Assembly: GCF_900497805.2 (NCBI RefSeq)
Contig: NW_020954557.1
Coordinates: 39,492,894 to 39,556,893 of the forward strand
Length of the DNA: 64,000 nt
DNA from: Vombatus ursinus
Taxonomy: Eukaryota; Chordata; Mammalia; Diprotodontia; Vombatidae
Reading direction: 5' to 3'
Under the pieces are notes generated by a model. It was given only the letters and a program-made list of their open reading frames with translations. It had not been told where the DNA came from and ran no database searches. Below, one piece after another: positions 1 to 11,504 of the stretch; within the stretch, counting starts at the first letter, position 1; each line of letters begins with the position of its first letter. Position numbers and translations under genes: made by a program.

Positions 1-2640
1 CATGGAAAACCGTGCCAAATCTCCATGCATTTTACCTCCAGTATTCATTTGAAACAAGACATTGCACTCATTTCTTCCTTGTGCTTCATATGCACACACG
101 GCACAGCACACCGAACAAATTTATGTCCCTGCAATTTGCCTGGCAGCCCGCATTTAAATCATCAAGGCTTGCTGCCTGGCACATTGCGGTGTTTTGAGGA
201 GTCACGTAGCCAAGAGCTTGGAAGGCCCCCAGAAGGTGAGGAAAAGAATTGTGAGGTAGCCAATGATCAGCATCTCCTCCCTCCAGAACTAATTAGTATG
301 CTGCTATGGATCTACATACATCTCTCAAATAGACATTGTTTGCATCCTTCCCCTGTGACAGGATGGAGATTGTTCAGTAAAACACCTTACCTTTTAATAT
401 GCGGGGTTTGTTAGAGGGAAGGCTCAATTCATATTTCTGTGGCTTTGATGGTAAGTAAGTGAACAGCAGTAGCAATATTAATCTGCAGTAACCTGTTAGT
501 GAACTCTACGGCTAATATGATGTAGTTATGATTTTACCATCAATCAGAAATGAATGGGCTCTGGACAAACCTAACAGTACAGCCTCAAAAAAAAAATCTA
601 ATTGTGCAAAAGCTTCATCGGTTTCTAACATTTCTTTTTGATCTGTCATAGGCTTTAGGCCTACTCCACAACCTTTTATTATCAGCCTTATTGCATTAGC
701 TTGTCGGACAAAAGAGAAAAGACTAAAGTAAAGAGTCCCTCTGCATTCGATCATTTGTTTGCATGCAGGATTTTCTTTGACAGTCCTATACTGTTTGAGA
801 TGTAGATAAATATTATTAGGACATACAGCATCGTGTGCACTTTTGAACTGCTTATAGTGAGCACATACCAAAGGACTACAGACATTTTAACATTCTGCAG
901 CACATACTGATAGGAAAACACCATCAGCACGGGCAAATAAGATCTACACCAGGAGCTTCGTTTCAGATTCCAGATGATCCCACATTTGCTCCTTGGCACA
1001 GTGTTTCTGCACAGAACGCAGGTTTAAAAAAATCACAGAGCAAGGAAACGGTTTCAATCGAGATGAGCCTCAGTCCAAATGAAGGTAACGCAATTGTAGC
1101 CTCTGTGATTGTGAAACTATGCATGCCTGGGAAACCCTTTGTTCCATGTGTCTGTGTGCACATTGCTGCAAATATCATCCATTCACACACTGCATCCACA
1201 CATGCAGAACATTCCTCTGAATGCTGATGATGCCATTGGATTCTGTTCCCGCAAGATCATATGAGTTAAACATGAACCCCACATCAAAGCATCACCAGTG
1301 TGCAGAGTTCCAGTGAACTTTAAGACTTAAAGCAGAGAAAAGCATTTAGGAAGATGAACTATTAACTTTATCTGTTTGGTCGTTTTAATCTTTTGCATCT
1401 TAAATGTAACCAGGCTTTTCAGGACTGAAATTGCTAATCAGCATGTTGGGTAAATGTTTCTATTTTAAAATGTGCACACTCAGATGTAACAGCTGGCTGT
1501 AAAGCACATATTTATGTTTGTGATTTAATGTATCACAAACTTTATATTTGATTTCATTTAGCTTCACAAAGAAATGAAGGATATTCTTGCTAGCATTATA
1601 TGATTTTTACAGCAGCTTTATGGCTCAAGAAGAGCATATGGCAGTAAATCGGGTATGCGTACAGTGCCTTGGATGGGCTTTCAAATTTGAATCGCCTTTT
1701 AATAAAAATATATATAAACATTTTTAAAGGATTAGCTCCACTTCTGACATCAGTACAACTCATGTATAGAATCAATAGAATACTTCTATGCCGTTAATCA
1801 GAAAGAATCTGTAGAGAATTAAAGAGATTGTCTTTTAAAAGACTGCAGTCACACTTCAAAGGCATCACATTTTGGCTATCTGCACATCAACTCAACAGCT
1901 GAGTTTTAACCCTTGCTGAACCAGCATGTCCAGCATCTGCCACCTAATAAAAATAGCTGTACAAAATAAGGAAATGGCCATTGTATCCTGTAAATGCAAC
2001 TGTGGAACTACTGAGGTAACTGACAAAAGAGAAAGACAAAAACAGGATGAGGAATTATTCCTATACCGACCTTAACTTTGATGCTTGTCTCCATCTTTAA
2101 AAGTCTGGGGGAGGGGATTAAATGAGTTGCCCCAAGAGATTCCTGTTCAACAACTTGGATCTAAAGGACCTTGGGGAAGACCACCTGAAAAGATGACAGA
2201 TGTGAGAAAGAAACAATTTGTCCAGATCTTTGGGAAATTTACAGCTTTTAACATAAGCAGTCCTGTTGACGTGGCCATCTCATTAGCCTGAGACTTTGTC
2301 AGGACAAGAAAGTCTTTGCCTTCACCGTAGCAAGTTAAAATACAGAATATCAGGGGAAAAGAGGAATGGGAGGAGGTGAGGGAGAATGTGTCAAATTGCC
2401 TTTTATTGCCATGAAAGTATGAAACGTTGAATACAGGATGTGAAATATAGAAGAGAGAATCTGTGCAGCCAAATTGAAAAACCAAGAAAGGTACTAAAAA
2501 AAAATATGATCCCACAAGAACAGGACAGCTTGTCCTGGGAATCCAGTGGTTGCTTGAGCAATTTTTCAAAGCTGAGTGAACATCAAATACATTGAAATAA
2601 TAAAAAGGGGATAGGTATGAGGCCATGGTGAAAGTTTAAG
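1..2640. other. Repeat-poor unique island, no gene recognised
   Basis: I see no SINE, LINE, DNA-transposon or microsatellite signature here, in contrast to the rest of the window. Open frames in it are short, use all frames alike and carry no domain I recognise. AT-rich blocks and short homeobox-like words are scattered through it. It may be conserved non-coding DNA near a developmental gene; that is inference only. Confidence 0.5.
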
Positions 2641-2711
2641 GCACTATACAAATGTAAGGTCACTTACTGTTAGAAGGCCTGTGCAGACTAATACCTGTAG
2701 GACAGATGAGT

Positions 2712-2790
2712 TTGTTGCTGTTGAGTAATTTCAGTCATGTCCAACTCTTCACAGTACCAATTTCTCTCCTTACATCTGGAAAATGGGACC
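2712..2790 (-). mobile_element. MAR1-type SINE 3' tail remnant
   Basis: Reads as a diverged antisense copy of the MAR1 tail: TTGCTGTTGAG, then a run like TCAGTCATGTCCAACTC. Only the tail is left and it fades into unrecognised sequence, so the call is weak. Confidence 0.4.
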
Positions 2791-3077
2791 ATGGTCTGAA
2801 CTCAGAAGTCTCCCTTCTCAGAAAAAAATAGTAGAAGTGAATGGTGGGGAAGGACAATCCCCTGATATGTAAATGCACTGATTATTATGATAAATTCCTA
2901 TATGAAATTTCACCATTGCTATAACTTGTCTAGATATTAATGAAAAGAAAATATTCCTATTATAAAATTATCTGTGCTGACATAGATGAACATGTCTCTA
3001 AATAAATGTGAGGTAGCTAAAGTTAGCAAAAGAATTTTGATACTCTTAGTAGATATCTATTTAAAAATGTGGTTTTT

Positions 3078-3155
3078 CACTTGACACTTACTAGCTGCAT
3101 GACCTTGGGCAAGTCACTTAATCCCGATTGCCTCACCAAAAAGAAAAAAAAAAGG
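3078..3155 (+). mobile_element. 5'-truncated tRNA-derived SINE (WSINE1-like)
   Basis: Carries only the second half of the short SINE: CTTACTAGCTGCATGACC, CAAGTCACTTAAT, then the CCGATTGCCTCACC 3' end and an A-rich tail. The tRNA-like head is missing, as in 5'-truncated retroposition. Confidence 0.75.
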
Positions 3156-3420
3156 CCAAAAAAATGTTGTTTTGACATAATTTTTGTGGTTCTTTGAAAA
3201 AATTTAAAGCATGTAGAATCTCACATGTTCCTGATTTTAATGACATTAATGTACAGATTTATTTTCATTGGTGTTTGTTGGATTAAGGTAGGAGGTCAGA
3301 CTAATGCATTTGGGAATATCTCATAGTAAAAGCAGTTTGCAATTTATGAACAAGTTGAAAGCCAAAAGTTTGTTCACAACACAGTTGTTCAGCACTTAGA
3401 ATACGTTTTTCCATAGAAAC

Positions 3421-3560
3421 AGCACACACACGCATACACACACACACATACACACGTGTATATGTATATGAGCATATATAAATTTAATTATTTATATTTA
3501 TAATATATATAATTACTCATATAATTTTTATAATATATAATGTATATTTATAATATATTA
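3421..3560. repeat. (CA)n / (TA)n microsatellite and AT-rich tract
   Basis: Imperfect CA repeats pass into TATATG and then into TAATATAT-rich low-complexity DNA. Confidence 0.9.
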
Positions 3561-3599
3561 TCTGGACCAGAGTATAAACAGCAATTGTTTCTGTTCTGG

Positions 3600-3946
3600 C
3601 CAGATACTCAGAGGGTCTTCCCTCCCAGCATGATTCTTTTGTGGAGACACAGCAGGCCATCTTTTGTGTCAATTCTCACCTAGCCTTTAACTACTGAATG
3701 AGTATTGCCTCAGACAAAGTGGGACCTGGGGAAAGCTTTAGCTCCAAGATCAAGGTCTCCCATTGCATCCTGAACCGTCGCCAGCCATCCTGAACTATGT
3801 CTTGGCCACTGGACTCTGATGATTCTGGAGGAGAGAGTGGGGCTGATGATTCCACAACCCTGCTTCACTCAATCCAATTCACTTGCAAGTCAAGACCTCA
3901 CCCTCCTGATGTCATTGGTCCTCTTTGAGAAGGAAGGACAAACAAT
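3600..3946 (+). mobile_element. Unassigned marsupial SINE-like repeat
   Basis: The last ~100 bases (AATCCAATTCACTTGCAAG, then CTCCTGATGTCATTGG, then AAGGACAAACAATA) recur at 4133-4337 and 15040-15200. It is therefore an interspersed repeat with an (AAC)n-type tail, as in SINEs mobilised by RTE LINEs. The upstream 250 bases fit a longer member of the family. I cannot give a firm family name. Confidence 0.55.
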
Positions 3947-4132
3947 AATGTGTCAGGACCTGTGATTTCATTGGTGCAGGGAGTAAACTGATAAAGAATC
4001 AACCTCTACCAATGCAGATAAGCAGTAACACCATTAGACACAGAATTTCAATTCCCAGACCAGCACACAAGGCCTATTTAACCCATAATGTAGCTAAACA
4101 ATATCAATGTGAATCTTGGGCATTGAAAGCAG

Positions 4133-4337
4133 GTTGTTGTTGTTTGTCCTTCATTCTTGAAGAGGATCATGACATCAGGGAGGTGATGTTATGTAAATGA
4201 ATTGGATTTAAGTGAGGAAGGGTGGTTCAAAGTCACCAGTGCACAGCCCTCCCTCACTTAAATCCAATGCACTTACATGTCATGGCATCACCTCCCTGAT
4301 GTCATGATCCTCTTTGAGAACGAAGACAAACAACAAC
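4133..4337. repeat. Head-to-head inverted pair of the same SINE-like repeat
   Basis: 4133-4236 is an antisense copy and 4239-4337 a sense copy of the repeat at 3850-3946. Their arms (about 85 bases, including GGATCATGACATCAGGGAGG and its complement) face each other across a ~25-base centre and could fold into a hairpin. Frames on opposite strands both read EEDHDIREVM or a near match, which shows the symmetry. This could be twin priming, or two insertions. Confidence 0.8.
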
Positions 4338-4339
4338 TT

Positions 4340-5505
4340 CTGTGAATAAAAAGTAGAAGCTTCCCCACTGGGCACCCAACTGGAACTGGCCAGTTGAGCA
4401 ATATAGGAAGCAGGAGTCATCCATTGAAGGAAGGAAAAGAAAAAGGCATTAAAGATTCCTTCCCCTTTCCTGGGTACAAAGTTATCTCTGAGCAAGACTT
4501 TGGATAGGCAAAATTTGTCTTCGGCATTTTCCCTCCTCCTTTTCTCTAATTCTTTCTTACCTCTTAGCTGTCATGTGTCCAATGATGGTCACCAGGCATA
4601 GGCAAGCTCTGTCCCTCATGGTAGGCAGTCAGGAGTAGATGTAGCCAGTACAGTTTGGATAGGCACTTATAAGCTGGATCTGAAATATGGTATCATCAGT
4701 TGCTCCTGATCCATACCTTGTGGATTTTGGAGTACTTTAAAACACAAATTCAGTCCATTATACACCTATGAATATCTCCACTTGCTTCAATGAGATCCCA
4801 AGGGAATAAAGCCTGAGGACACAAAATGAAAGATTCCACAGCTGCTCCAGGCCTCCCAACCTCAATTGCCTTGCCAGCACTTTATTCACTCTTTTCTGCT
4901 TGATTTAGCCATTGGAGAGACTAATAAATGGCTTCCCTAAATATTACCACAGAAATGATGGTGTCAGCAGATTCCACTTGATATGACTGTTCCCCATGAT
5001 CTCAGTACTATTGGAATATCCTAGGTATATCTCCCCCGCACTATGAAAAGTACCAACCATGTCCTCTTCTGTCTCTGCACCCAACAAGACACTATTGTCC
5101 AAACCATAGTGACCCTAGTGCTCCTCTCAACGTTTGTTGGCCCAGGTGACCATATTGCCCTTATCTCCTACTGTAGCACTAGGCCCCTCCGCCCTATGTT
5201 TGAAAATTACCTACCTTTGCCCCTCCCCAATTTTGATAAGGTAGAATGTTAAGACTGTAACTTTTACTGTTGTTGGTTATTTTAGCCTCCCATTCGCTTC
5301 CAGGGGTAGCATAAGGCCCCATTTCAGAGTAGCCCACTAGGTGTGTGGAAGGAATCAATGTGTGATTGAACAAATTTGTGGTAATATGTGAATGCCTAAA
5401 TAGCCTATTAACCTTTCTACATATTTTTTGCCATTTTAGATAAAGGTGTTTGTTAACCTAAATAAATCTCTAATTCATAAGATTTCACGAAGTAAAACAA
5501 ATCAA
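4340..5505. other. Unrecognised sequence
   Basis: No repeat family, exon or RNA gene recognised. Frames here are 60-75 codons with no domain. Base composition is ordinary for the window. Confidence 0.4.
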
Positions 5506-5509
5506 AGTA

Positions 5510-5863
5510 TAGTTATCCCTTCCACATTGCAGGAGGTAAGGGTGCAATGCCCACGCAATCAGGAAAATCCACATAAAAATTCTGGCCCTCCCTTTGTACC
5601 AGACAAGAAATCTGAATTTTTTCTTTTTATTTTATGGGGTGTTTACAGTACCTTATTGTAAAATTTGAGTTGATATTATACAATACTATACATATATTTC
5701 ATGCATTTCTGGGCTTTAAACTTTTTCTGTGTCCTCTGCTGGCCTTTGCATGTCATCTGCAGCTTCTGCAAAACTCCTCCAAAATTCCCATTTAATTTCC
5801 CATGCCAACACGTGATATACCAAAACCATGATGGGAAAAGTCACGATGTGGAAGCCATAACTG
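5510..5863 (-). mobile_element. Non-autonomous Tigger-like DNA transposon, copy 1
   Basis: A 354-base element bounded by TA at 5508-5509 and 5864-5865. Its ends are inverted repeats: TAGTTATCCCTTCCAC on the left and GTGGAAGCCATAACTG on the right. The interior aligns as reverse complement with the elements at 9183 and 25560 (shared words such as AATTAAATGGGA and AGAAATGCAT). TA duplication and CAGTTATCCC-type ends fit Tc1/mariner, probably the Tigger branch. No transposase frame is present. Confidence 0.75.
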
Positions 5864-6002
5864 TAAAGATATTCAGGCTGTAGAAGATAAGCTATTTATG
5901 GTCAACAGGCCATTCCATAGGCAGGCTAGTCCTTCCTGGAAGTTTGTCCCTAAGGTCAGTTCCTCCAAGTTTCTCTGCTTTTCACAGACTCATCTCATGA
6001 AA

Positions 6003-6240
6003 GTAATAACATGGTGGAAAGAGGTCTATTCCAGGCACCAGAAGACCTAGGCTCAAATCCCACCTATGGCATATAATGTTTGTATGACCATTAGGCAAGT
6101 TCCTTGACCTCTGGGAGGTCAAGCCTTCATTTCCACATTTGAAAACTGAGTAATAATATTTATATTATCAACCTCACAGGGCTGTCTATTTTAAACTCAT
6201 GAATTTTCTAAGAAGTATGAGTATTTTCACAGTGGCCTAA
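6003..6240 (+). mobile_element. MIR SINE
   Basis: Typical MIR order: GAAAGAGG, CTAGGCTCAAATCCCA, GTATGACCATTAGGCAAGTT, CTTCATTTCCACATTTG, CAACCTCACAGGGCTG. Strongly diverged, as expected for this old family. Confidence 0.75.
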
Positions 6241-6289
6241 TGTTAGTACTAGTGATGGCTCTGGCATACAACTGGCTAAGAAGAGACAA

Positions 6290-7415
6290 TACGGAGAGCC
6301 AGGAAAAGGCAGAAATTAGAATTTAATTTATGGATTGTTTACAAATGGCAGACTGCCTGCATTTTTTGTCAATATATATATCATTGCCTCTCTTGCCTAC
6401 CCTCTGATATACCTGTTGAACCTCTTAGTGTCTATATTTCAACTGAGTCTGAGTCACATTTGAAAAATAATAGGGAAAAAGAAGATGCATAATGATACCC
6501 AAGATGGAAATCCTATAAGCAAGGAAGACAGAAAACCAGTCCTCTGTTGATTGGTTCTATTGCCTTCTATCTGTGGAAGTAGAGCTTCTAGTTTAAGAGA
6601 AAATATTTCCCATTGTGTTTGGAGATCACCATGGAGGAAAGCTGATGGATCTATGATGTTTCCAGGGGCCAACGGGGCATTTTCTGTGGCCTGTTGGGTC
6701 ACCCAAACTTGTACTTTTATTTAAAGGAAGAAGTTCCAGTGATCCTACTACATCAATGCCTATTAACTTTGAGAGTTTGTCTAACTTATTTTGTACCATT
6801 CATTCAACCCTGGATGGATACCAGATAAAGTTAGTACAACTCACTTCCCACCATACCCAAATAATAAGTCATTTAAATCAATAAAAGAACAAAAAGAAAC
6901 TCAGATCTCAAAAAAGTGGGTGAGTTCTCATCATGAAGAGTTGATCTTTATGGACTAATACTGCCAGGTAAAGGTGGGGTCTAAATTTTTCTTCCTTAGA
7001 CCACAATCCATGAGGCAGACCTTATCACAGACCATCATCTCTTCTGCACCAACAAGTAAGGCTTTGACAGTATCTCCCTCCTTCCTCTTATGATAAAAAG
7101 GAAGGCAAGGATATATGCCAGTAACCAGGTAGAATGAAGAGACCAGTCAAGGAAGATGCATATTTCAAGCATACAAGTTGAAGTAGCTGACCTTGACAAG
7201 GACAAGGTTCCCTATTTATCAGAAACTGGAGCAAAGGAGATGAGGATTGTAGATGGCAATATAAGAGAGGTTTCGAGGGATATAATAGAGAAAAAAAAGG
7301 GAGCTCGGGCTAGATGGCCCCAATTTTTTTTACTCAAGTAGGGTTTAGGACTTTTGAGGTAAAGAGTGGAGGGAAGGGTTATTTTAAGGGGCCTCAATTG
7401 TAAGATAAGGTTAGA
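6290..7415. other. Unrecognised sequence
   Basis: No family identified with confidence. One minus-strand frame at 6454-6702 ends in a hydrophobic stretch (GFPSWVSLCIFFFPIIF), but nothing around it supports a gene. Confidence 0.35.
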
Positions 7416-7424
7416 TTCAATTAA

Positions 7425-7530
7425 TGGCTCAAACATTTATTAAGTACCTATTACAATCAAAACATTGGGAACACAAAGACAAAAAAATGTCAAACAGCCC
7501 CTGTCTTCAAGGGACATATCTTCTACTGGA
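7425..7530 (-). mobile_element. L2 LINE 3' end fragment
   Basis: Antisense L2 terminus: ACATTTATTAAGTACCTATT, GGGAACACAAAGAC, CCCTGTCTTCAAGG. L2 ends in a short AATAAATG-type repeat rather than poly-A, as here. Confidence 0.75.
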
Positions 7531-7539
7531 AGTTCTAAA

Positions 7540-7760
7540 ATCATGGGACTTAGAACTAGACAGGGGAGAATAACTAGTCCAATTTCTTCATTATTTTTAC
7601 TTGAGAAAACCGAGTCTTGAGGAGGTTATGTGACATGCCGATGTCAAACAGTTGGTGAGCATGGAATGGGTGGGTAGAGTGCTAGATGCTGAATCAGGAA
7701 TCATATCCCACTTCCCTCTACTTAAGTTTCCTCATCTATAAATTAAGTGTGAAAATATCA
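7540..7760. mobile_element. MIR fragments
   Basis: 7540-7650 reads as antisense MIR (TTACTTGAGAAAACCGAG, GTTATGTGACATGCC). 7655-7760 reads as a sense fragment (GAGTGCTAGATGCTGAATC, TTTCCTCATCTATAAA). Both are heavily decayed. Confidence 0.5.
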
Positions 7761-7769
7761 CAAGGTCAA

Positions 7770-9180
7770 ATATTAAAATCTATAAACATCAATAGCTGTG
7801 GTCTTAGTTACTGCTGTTATGTTCATTCAACTTTGATATCCTTTGTAATCCTATGCATTTCATTTTATTCATTTACAATTGATATTCTAAGGAAGTCCAA
7901 AGACTTCACCAGATTGCCAAACTGGTACATGATACAAAAGTGGTTAAGAACTCTGCTCTAAAATTAGCATCCTCCCTTTGTTCAAAGCTCATCCCCTATT
8001 GGACCTATGGCCAAATTCCCATTTCTGGGACTTTATAGATCCCAGGTTATTGAAAGAGCTAAGATAACAGAAACTCCCTTGAGCCTTAGACAACTTTTTT
8101 ACTGGATAAGCTCCATGTTCTATCCACCTCTCCCAGGTTTCAAATGCCCCCATTCCTATCAGCAAGAAAGGAGGGACATCCTTCTACTCCTCCTGCCTTC
8201 CTCACTACCACCAGCAGCTATAAGGGTGAGCCCACATTGGGAGTCTTTCAATCTAGCCACAACTCTCTTCATTCATTTTCTTCTTCATTATAAATACCAG
8301 ATTTAGCATATTTGTCCCTTGAGGTTAGAAACAAGCACCAAAGCAATACAGGGTAAGATGAAGTGATTACTATTGATATAAGACAGGAAAGGGACCAAAG
8401 AAATAAAGGAATGAGCCAAGAGAATGAGTGGAGTAATTGATTTTGCTGAAGCTTCCTCTGGCGATGATCACAGAGGGAGCATGGCAGATGTTTCTTTGCT
8501 AATGGTGGCTTCCCATAGCAGGGCCAAAAGGCCTTAACTAGCATTTCCAAAATCCAGGCACACGGGGAAAAAAAAAATGACAAGGGAATTTTTGATTTGC
8601 TCAGTTTGTGATGCAAATTTTGTTCCTCTTCTATTGTTCCCTGGAATCACCAGTGTTTTTAATGTTAAGGACATGGAATAGGTCTGGGTGAATTTTTGAA
8701 TTTGTTGTGGAAAGGGGAAAGACTTCTGATGTGGCCAAGTCATAAACCTTTATTAGCTTGATCGTTTGTTATAAACAAGGGATTCAGGAAATTATAGCCA
8801 ATGAGACCTTGTTACAGCTGTTTTGGTTCATAAGGAAAGCACCTAGTCTAGATCTGAAAACCTAATGTTGTTTCTAGATTTAATGAACTGTTTTAGGGTC
8901 CCTTTCTTGGCAATATCAATAGGGGTCACTTCATCTTACTGGGAGCTCCTTGGGAGCGATAGAATGAAACGGCAGGCAGAGGCATTCAATGGACAGGTGG
9001 GAATTTGTTATGTTATCATCACAGTTATCAACAACTCCTGCTGGAAAACATTCTCTAACACTATATTGATATTTAAACACCAGACTGCAGAGGCTGCAAA
9101 AATTATGCTTCGTTCGGGTCAATGTTTGTTCTTACAGGAGCACAGTTCTCCATGAGAGATGTGTAGGGCTCAGAGCACAA
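7770..9180. other. Unrecognised, mostly unique sequence
   Basis: No convincing repeat or exon. Frames up to 115 codons occur on both strands with no domain and no consistent coding bias. Confidence 0.4.
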
Positions 9181-9182
9181 TA

Positions 9183-9513
9183 CAGTTATCTGTTCCACAT
9201 TGTGACTTTACCCGTCGTGGTTTCTATATATCATGGGTCGGCATAAGAAATTAAATGGGAACTTTTGGAGAGTTTTGTGGAAGCCACAAATGTCATGCAA
9301 AGACCAGCATATGACACAGAAAAAGTTTAAAAACTCAGAAATGCATAAAATATATGTATAGTATTGTATAATATCAACATACTTTATCTTTTAATACCAT
9401 AATAATCCAGACTTCTTCTCTGGTATGAAGGGAGGGTCAAAAAATTTTATGCAGATTTTCCAGATCACAGGGGTGCCACACCCCTAACCCCTGCTATGTG
9501 GAAAAGATAATTG
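9183..9513 (+). mobile_element. Non-autonomous Tigger-like DNA transposon, copy 2
   Basis: 331 bases flanked by TA on both sides (9181-9182 and 9514-9515). The ends CAGTTATCTGTTCCAC and GTGGAAAAGATAATTG are inverted repeats. The interior (GGTCGGCATAAGAAATTAAA, AACTCAGAAATGCATAAAA) matches copies 1 and 3. No coding capacity. Confidence 0.75.
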
Positions 9514-9514
9514 T

Positions 9515-9780
9515 AGTGTCTCTTTCCCAGAACACAGACATGGCACTAGATTATGTGTTCTCCTAGGAAGACATCTTATATCATAATTCCCTTTAGACAG
9601 ATCTACTATCATTAAGAATCATTTAACAAGTAGGGACACTAGTTTCTCATGGTATATGTAACACAGTGGTAGGTATGGAACTTCGCATAGTCAGTTTTAC
9701 TGAAGAATTTGCATTTTCATGGGGCCAAAGAATTTTGGGTTGCAGGGGGTACTGAGGAGGTATGAGTTTCAGTTATCTCT
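9515..9780. other. Unrecognised sequence
   Basis: No repeat or gene feature recognised between the Tigger-like element and the L2 copy. Confidence 0.35.
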
Positions 9781-9784
9781 TCCC

Positions 9785-10600
9785 CCCCTCAATCTGCTCT
9801 TTCCTCAAATGTCTCTGTTTCTGTTGATGGTGTCACAATTCCAGTTACCCAGATTTATATGTTGGAGTCACCTTTGACATCTTACTGTTTTTTCATAATC
9901 CTTCATATCTAATCAGTTTTCAGCTTCTATCCAATGGACCTTGAAAACATCTTTTGTATCTCTCCCTTACTTTACTCTCATTGTCAAAGCCTTAGCTCTG
10001 ACTCTCCTATCTTCTAGCCTGGGTTATTGTAATTGAGTTCTAACTTACTTCCCTGCTGCCTATCTATCTATCCTTCACTACAATACCTGAAAAGGCTTCT
10101 TAATGTAGTCTTCTGATCCAGTCACTTGTCTATTCAAAAGTCCAATGTTACTCTATGCCTACTAAATAAAGTATCACATCAATCCTGGTATTTAGGACCC
10201 TCTACAATCTAGCACTAACTTATCTTTCTGGTATATTATTTCATATTGCTCCCCTTTGTGTAGTCTATATTTCAATCAAACTGAAATGTCTTAGTCTCCA
10301 TGCTTTTTCTCTGGTCACTCTGTATGCCTAGAATGGGAATCCCTCCACCTTGCTCTGTTGAAGCACCTACCTTCCTGCAAGGACCAGTTCAGATGTCCCA
10401 TCCCCCATGAAGCCTTCCCTGAACCCCCTCCACAGCTGAAAGTGATCTCTTTTCCCTCAAGTTTCTTCAAGAATTTTGACTGGATCTCTCCTTTTTATTT
10501 ATCACTCTCTCCTTTACTGAAGAATGTGTTGTTTCTCCCCCATTGAATTGTGAACTCTTTGAGAACAGCTTTCTTTACATTGTATCTTGAGTCCTTTCCT
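9785..10600 (+). mobile_element. L2 LINE, 3' part
   Basis: Order of L2 landmarks: diverged post-RT region, TCACTTGTCTATTCAAAAGT, ACCCTCTACAATCTAGCAC, TGTATGCCTAGAATGGGAA, ATGAAGCCTTCCCTGAACC, then CCATTGAATTGTGAACTC. Truncated before the usual terminal repeat. No intact frame. Confidence 0.85.
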
Positions 10601-10617
10601 TGGCTGCTACTACCCTT

Positions 10618-10745
10618 TATGTGTTTTCAAAAGTGTTCTGGAGCCAGCTTGTGGGAGCCAATTGGAAAATTTTTAGGGTGAGCATTTATATCTCAGAAAA
10701 TGGCAAACAAAAAAAAATGTGTGCCTTGTGTACACAATGTTTTTT
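10618..10745 (+). repeat. Unclassified interspersed repeat, copy A
   Basis: CTGGAGCCAGCTT, GAGCCAATTGGAAAATTT, GGGTGAGCATTTATATCTCAG and AAAATGGCAAAC align with 32772-32850. Two independent copies indicate an old repeat. I do not recognise its class. Confidence 0.5.
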
Positions 10746-10784
10746 TTCTGAGGGTCAGTTGCTAAACATTTACCTGCATATCCC

Positions 10785-11045
10785 TGGTTGTCTCCCTCAA
10801 TGGGATATAAGCACTTCAATGACACTTTTTATTTTTATTCTCACCACTAAGCACATGGAAAGCACTTGATATGTCCGTTTAATTTATTCATTCATATCTA
10901 CCTTTGTATCCCCTGTAATATTTGTAAAGTACTTAACACCTAGCCTGCCTGGCATATAGTAGGTACTTAATAAATGTTTGTGCCCTTCTCCCCCTCCATA
11001 TAATGCCTTGCATATAGTAGACAATTAATGCTTGTTGAATAAATC
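10785..11045 (+). mobile_element. L2 LINE 3' termini, repeated
   Basis: Three successive L2-type ends: CACTAAGCACATGGAAAGCA, then CCTGGCATATAGTAGGTACT with TTAATAAATG, then TGCATATAGTAGACAATTAA with GCTTGTTGAATAAA. They may be tail duplications or separate truncated insertions. Confidence 0.75.
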
Positions 11046-11049
11046 CCCA

Positions 11050-11500
11050 CTATTTTGCAGTGACAGGTTCAGTGTGTCTCTGAAGCAAGGCAAGATGATC
11101 AGAATGAGAGATTTCCCCTTCATCATAAGGCTATCATCCCTCCAAAGAGACAAAGGCAGTAGGTGGAAAACAAATATTTTCAGGAATTGCTGCGCATCTC
11201 TCAATATAGTATTCCACAGACACCCACCAGAGCAAAGACTCCAGAATTCAGGGGGACAAAGCATTATTCAGAACAGAATTCTCCTTTCTGTGCCACAGCA
11301 ATGTGGACTCTCCTCCAGCCAAAATGCATTAAGGATGGCCTGACATGGTCATACTGTAATCAAAACACCTGGGCTCTGCGTGGTTCCCCTAGTGTCTTGC
11401 CACTTTCCCTGAGAAGCAGCCATCTTGGGATGTCTCTGGGTGTCACTGATAGGCTGAAAGTGTGTTTTTAAACAAGAATAGAAAAAGAAAATCTACAGAG
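11050..11500. other. Unrecognised sequence
   Basis: Overlapping frames of about 80-100 codons occur on both strands, but no domain, splice context or repeat was recognised. Confidence 0.35.
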
Positions 11501-11504
11501 TGAA

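Noticed and set aside
6454-6702. 82-codon minus-strand frame with a hydrophobic end, considered as an envelope-like fossil or membrane peptide
   Set aside because: No neighbouring retroviral part, LTR or conserved motif recognised. A hydrophobic stretch alone is not enough.
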